The translations under genes were made by a program, and so were the position numbers. Below are positions 38,963 through 40,715 of a stretch of 40,715 nt of DNA, piece after piece (position 1 is the first letter of the stretch; the number at the start of each line of letters is the position of its first letter). Source of the DNA: Nitrososphaerota archaeon (GTDB lineage Archaea; Thermoproteota; Nitrososphaeria; Nitrososphaerales; Nitrosopumilaceae); the NCBI GenBank assembly GCA_028867615.1, contig JAGWGC010000004.1, positions 1 through 40,715 of the forward strand, given 5' to 3'. Under the pieces are notes generated by a model. The model was not told the origin of the DNA, searched no databases, and was given only the letters and a program-made list of their open reading frames with translations.

Positions 38963-40168
38963 ATGCAGATTGGAAAACCTGCCTCCCCAGAAGAGCTAGT
39001 CGACAGAGAAGATGAGGTAAAAAGCATAGTTACCAAGATGAAATCCAAGATAAATTACAATATAGCAGTAGTAGGCTATAGAAGAATAGGAAAATCATCC
39101 ATTCTAAAAAAGGCTGCAGACATTTTATCCAAGGATGATAAAACAGTTGTTGTTTATTTTGATGTACAAAAATTCATGGGTGATCCGAAATCATTTTTGA
39201 TAAATCTCCAGAGCGCAATTTTTAATGCCTATGTAAAAAAACTCGACAAGATTGGCAAATTAAAAGCCAAAGCTGGAAAATCATTTGATTTTATTGGCAA
39301 GATAGCAGAAGCGCTTTCTTCCAAAAAGATCAAGGGAATAGGAATAGAATTTATGCCAGGTATGTCTGCAGAAGAATTTAGCATCATACCAAAAATAGAA
39401 TTCGAAGACAAGGACATAAACTATATGCCAATGTTTCTTGCAGTTTTCAAAACTGCCAATGCCTTTGCAGAAAAAGATAACATGAAATTTATAATAATCC
39501 TAGACGAATTTCAGGAGATAATAAATCTTCATCGTCATAAAGGATTGAAGAACATCCTGGAATTATTTAGAAGTATAATTCAAGAAAGAGGAAATAACGT
39601 TTCATATATTGTATGTGGATCCCATGTCCATCTCCTTCGTTCTATTTTATCAAATGGCAAGTCTGCATTATTCCAACATTTCACAGAACTATGTGTAGGA
39701 GAAATGAATGTGAAAAACTCGATAATTTTATTTAATGAATATCTTACAGCAAAAGGCCTCAAGACTGACGATAAAATTGCCACTGAAGCTTATAATCTAG
39801 TGGGAGGCCAGCCATACTATCTCATGGCGCTAGCAGAATCATGGGAACCTGGAAAAAAACTATCAGATGTATTTGGGAACCTGCTTTCTTCATCAGTTGG
39901 TAGCTTGAGGTTGTATGCCCAATATGTATTGGCAGAAGATATTGCTACAGCGCAGGGAGGACCAACATTGAAATCAATTTTGGAAAAACTTGCCGTTACA
40001 GACAAAGGCCTGTCATATTCCGGACTATCCAAGGAACTCAGACTTCCGACAAGTTCCATTGTTCCCTACATGAATGAACTAGTCAAGACAGACTTGATTG
40101 TAAAAGAAGGAACTGTCTATAAAATACGAGACAACATAGTCAAACAATACCTCAGACTAGCCAATTGA
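38963..40168 (+). CDS. Archaeal STAND/AAA-type ATPase with C-terminal winged helix
   Basis: The 401-aa protein belongs to the archaeal ATPase group related to the MJ/PH-type STAND NTPases. Walker A is GYRRIGKSSI (residues about 38-47), Walker B is FIIILDEFQE (about 173-182) and a sensor-like IVCGSH follows at about 215. The C-terminal part has a winged helix (SYSGLSKELRLPTSSIVPYM, residues about 350-370) and a strand pair (DLIVKEGTVYKIRD). Such proteins are thought to act as signal or stress switches or in defence and mobile elements; the substrate is unknown. The ATG lies 6 nt after a 45-bp inverted repeat whose mate begins at its stop codon, so gene plus repeats form one unit. Confidence 0.82.
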   Translation: MQIGKPASPEELVDREDEVKSIVTKMKSKINYNIAVVGYRRIGKSSILKKAADILSKDDKTVVVYFDVQKFMGDPKSFLINLQSAIFNAYVKKLDKIGKLKAKAGKSFDFIGKIAEALSSKKIKGIGIEFMPGMSAEEFSIIPKIEFEDKDINYMPMFLAVFKTANAFAEKDNMKFIIILDEFQEIINLHRHKGLKNILELFRSIIQERGNNVSYIVCGSHVHLLRSILSNGKSALFQHFTELCVGEMNVKNSIILFNEYLTAKGLKTDDKIATEAYNLVGGQPYYLMALAESWEPGKKLSDVFGNLLSSSVGSLRLYAQYVLAEDIATAQGGPTLKSILEKLAVTDKGLSYSGLSKELRLPTSSIVPYMNELVKTDLIVKEGTVYKIRDNIVKQYLRLAN

Positions 40169-40210
40169 TATACGAATTCGTATACATAAGATTTCTTATA
40201 TTATGAGTCA
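40166..40210 (-). repeat. Right 45-bp inverted repeat flanking ATPase gene
   Basis: Reverse complement begins TGACTCATAATATAAGAAAT and contains the palindrome TATACGAATTCGTATA. It overlaps the stop codon of the ATPase gene by 3 bp. Confidence 0.75.
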
Positions 40211-40267
40211 TGCTGGAATTCAAGTGCTGTCTCGATTGCCTGAAACAGTGCTTGAAGGGTTAAAGCA

Positions 40268-40309
40268 GGTACCATCTTGAGGGAGAATTTTCTCACTTAG
40301 AATGGTACC
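40268..40309. repeat. Inverted repeat GGTACCAT...ATGGTACC
   Basis: Perfect 8-bp arms with the inner palindrome GAGAATTTTCTC between them. It lies in the spacer between the ATPase and HEPN-like genes; it may be a terminator or a protein binding site. Confidence 0.4.
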
Positions 40310-40413
40310 GTAGAATTTAGTTGAAAATGAGTGGGTGTACTGTTAAAGTGCATGAAGTATATTCGTGAATGGATTTGATGTCCAGCCATACCTAGAATTT
40401 ATTCGTAAACTAA

Positions 40414-40715
40414 TCACATTATAGTTTTGAGTTCTTTTCTTATTTTTGCGATCTTTGCAGCATCAATACCGTCAGCAATTTGCTCCATCTTGAGTACAAA
40501 TTCTTTGGTCGTAGAGATCAGTTTTGTAGCATCAATTTTTACAGTAGAAGTGTAATATTGTGCCTCCACCCGATCTTTTTTAGATTGTCTTAAATCTTGC
40601 AAAAGCTGTTGCGGAAGATCATTTCCAAATAGGTAGACGAACAAGGCAATTGTACAATCATGTATCTCACACTTTATTCCCATTCTTGACAATAGTGCAT
40701 AAATGATAAAATATT
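40414..40715 (-). CDS. HEPN-domain-like protein, N-terminus cut by window edge
   Basis: The track begins at a TTG (40692), but the frame stays open to the window end (IIYALLSRMGIKCEIHDCTI), so the gene is partial. The pattern ALLSRMGIKCEIHDCTIALF, a spacer, then DLRQSKKDRVEAQYYTSTV and a long helix with KEFVLKMEQIADGID matches HEPN helical domains. The R-x4-6-H motif of HEPN RNases is not visible in the part present. HEPN proteins often pair with nucleotidyltransferases or ATPases; the ATPase gene is convergent next door, but no nucleotidyltransferase is seen. It could be a toxin-like or accessory binding protein. Moderate confidence. Confidence 0.55.
   Translation of the reverse strand, partial: YFIIYALLSRMGIKCEIHDCTIALFVYLFGNDLPQQLLQDLRQSKKDRVEAQYYTSTVKIDATKLISTTKEFVLKMEQIADGIDAAKIAKIRKELKTIM

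Overview
The window looks like a chromosomal segment of an ammonia-oxidizing-type archaeon (Nitrososphaerota/Thaumarchaeota, Nitrosotalea/Nitrosopumilus-like). The evidence is an archaeal clamp-loader small subunit (rfcS), an archaeal CDP-alcohol phosphatidyltransferase, many secreted proteins with PEF-type C-terminal anchors or single membrane helices, thaumarchaeal-type tyrosine integrases, an AT-rich sequence, and TTTAAA-type promoters about 26-29 nt ahead of start codons (leaderless mRNAs). The species cannot be fixed from sequence reading alone.

Layout. 0.2-5.3 kb: rfcS, two winged-helix regulators, two secreted proteins and an integrase remnant. 5.5-33.4 kb: a large cell-envelope locus made of several operons. 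Operon 1 (10,994 to 5,508, minus) and operon 2 (23,434 to 12,099, minus) each start with a stand-alone Cdc48/p97 N-domain-like protein and continue with five and seven original tightly coupled genes for secreted or anchored proteins. Operon 3 (25,897 to 23,580, minus) and the plus-strand transcription units at 26.7-28.9, 29.1-30.3, 30.8-31.9 and 32.1-33.4 kb carry more of the same families: Asp-box and YVTN propellers, degenerate cupredoxins, a TIMP-like domain, and a recurring Cys-Cys module (SPLKQFKSGI...SPAC...RGW). 33.5-40.7 kb: a broken integrase, a 58-aa gene missed by the ORF track, the phosphatidyltransferase, a two-gene secreted operon with a hairpin leader, two ribbon-helix-helix-like proteins, a GC-rich hairpin block, an ATPase gene bracketed by 45-bp inverted repeats, and a HEPN-like gene cut by the window edge.

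The most unusual signal is that about 15 genes with unrelated bodies begin with nearly the same DNA, ATGAAAACTCTACATCTT (protein MKTLHL). The operon-leading genes mostly lack it and instead sit behind a shared promoter box, TCTACRCCAGTTTTTTAAA, found seven times. Conserved synonymous positions suggest that the start cassette acts at DNA or RNA level (translation of internal cistrons, regulator binding, or gene conversion) as well as encoding a signal peptide.

Operon 2 is interrupted by a 2,736-bp IS6-family element (15,471-18,206). It has about 49-bp imperfect terminal repeats, a perfect 8-bp target duplication CACCGATG, and cargo (GIY-YIG-like, AbrB-like and zinc-finger-like genes). Removing the element and one duplication restores, in frame, a 618-aa MKTLHL protein that today appears as two unrelated ORFs.
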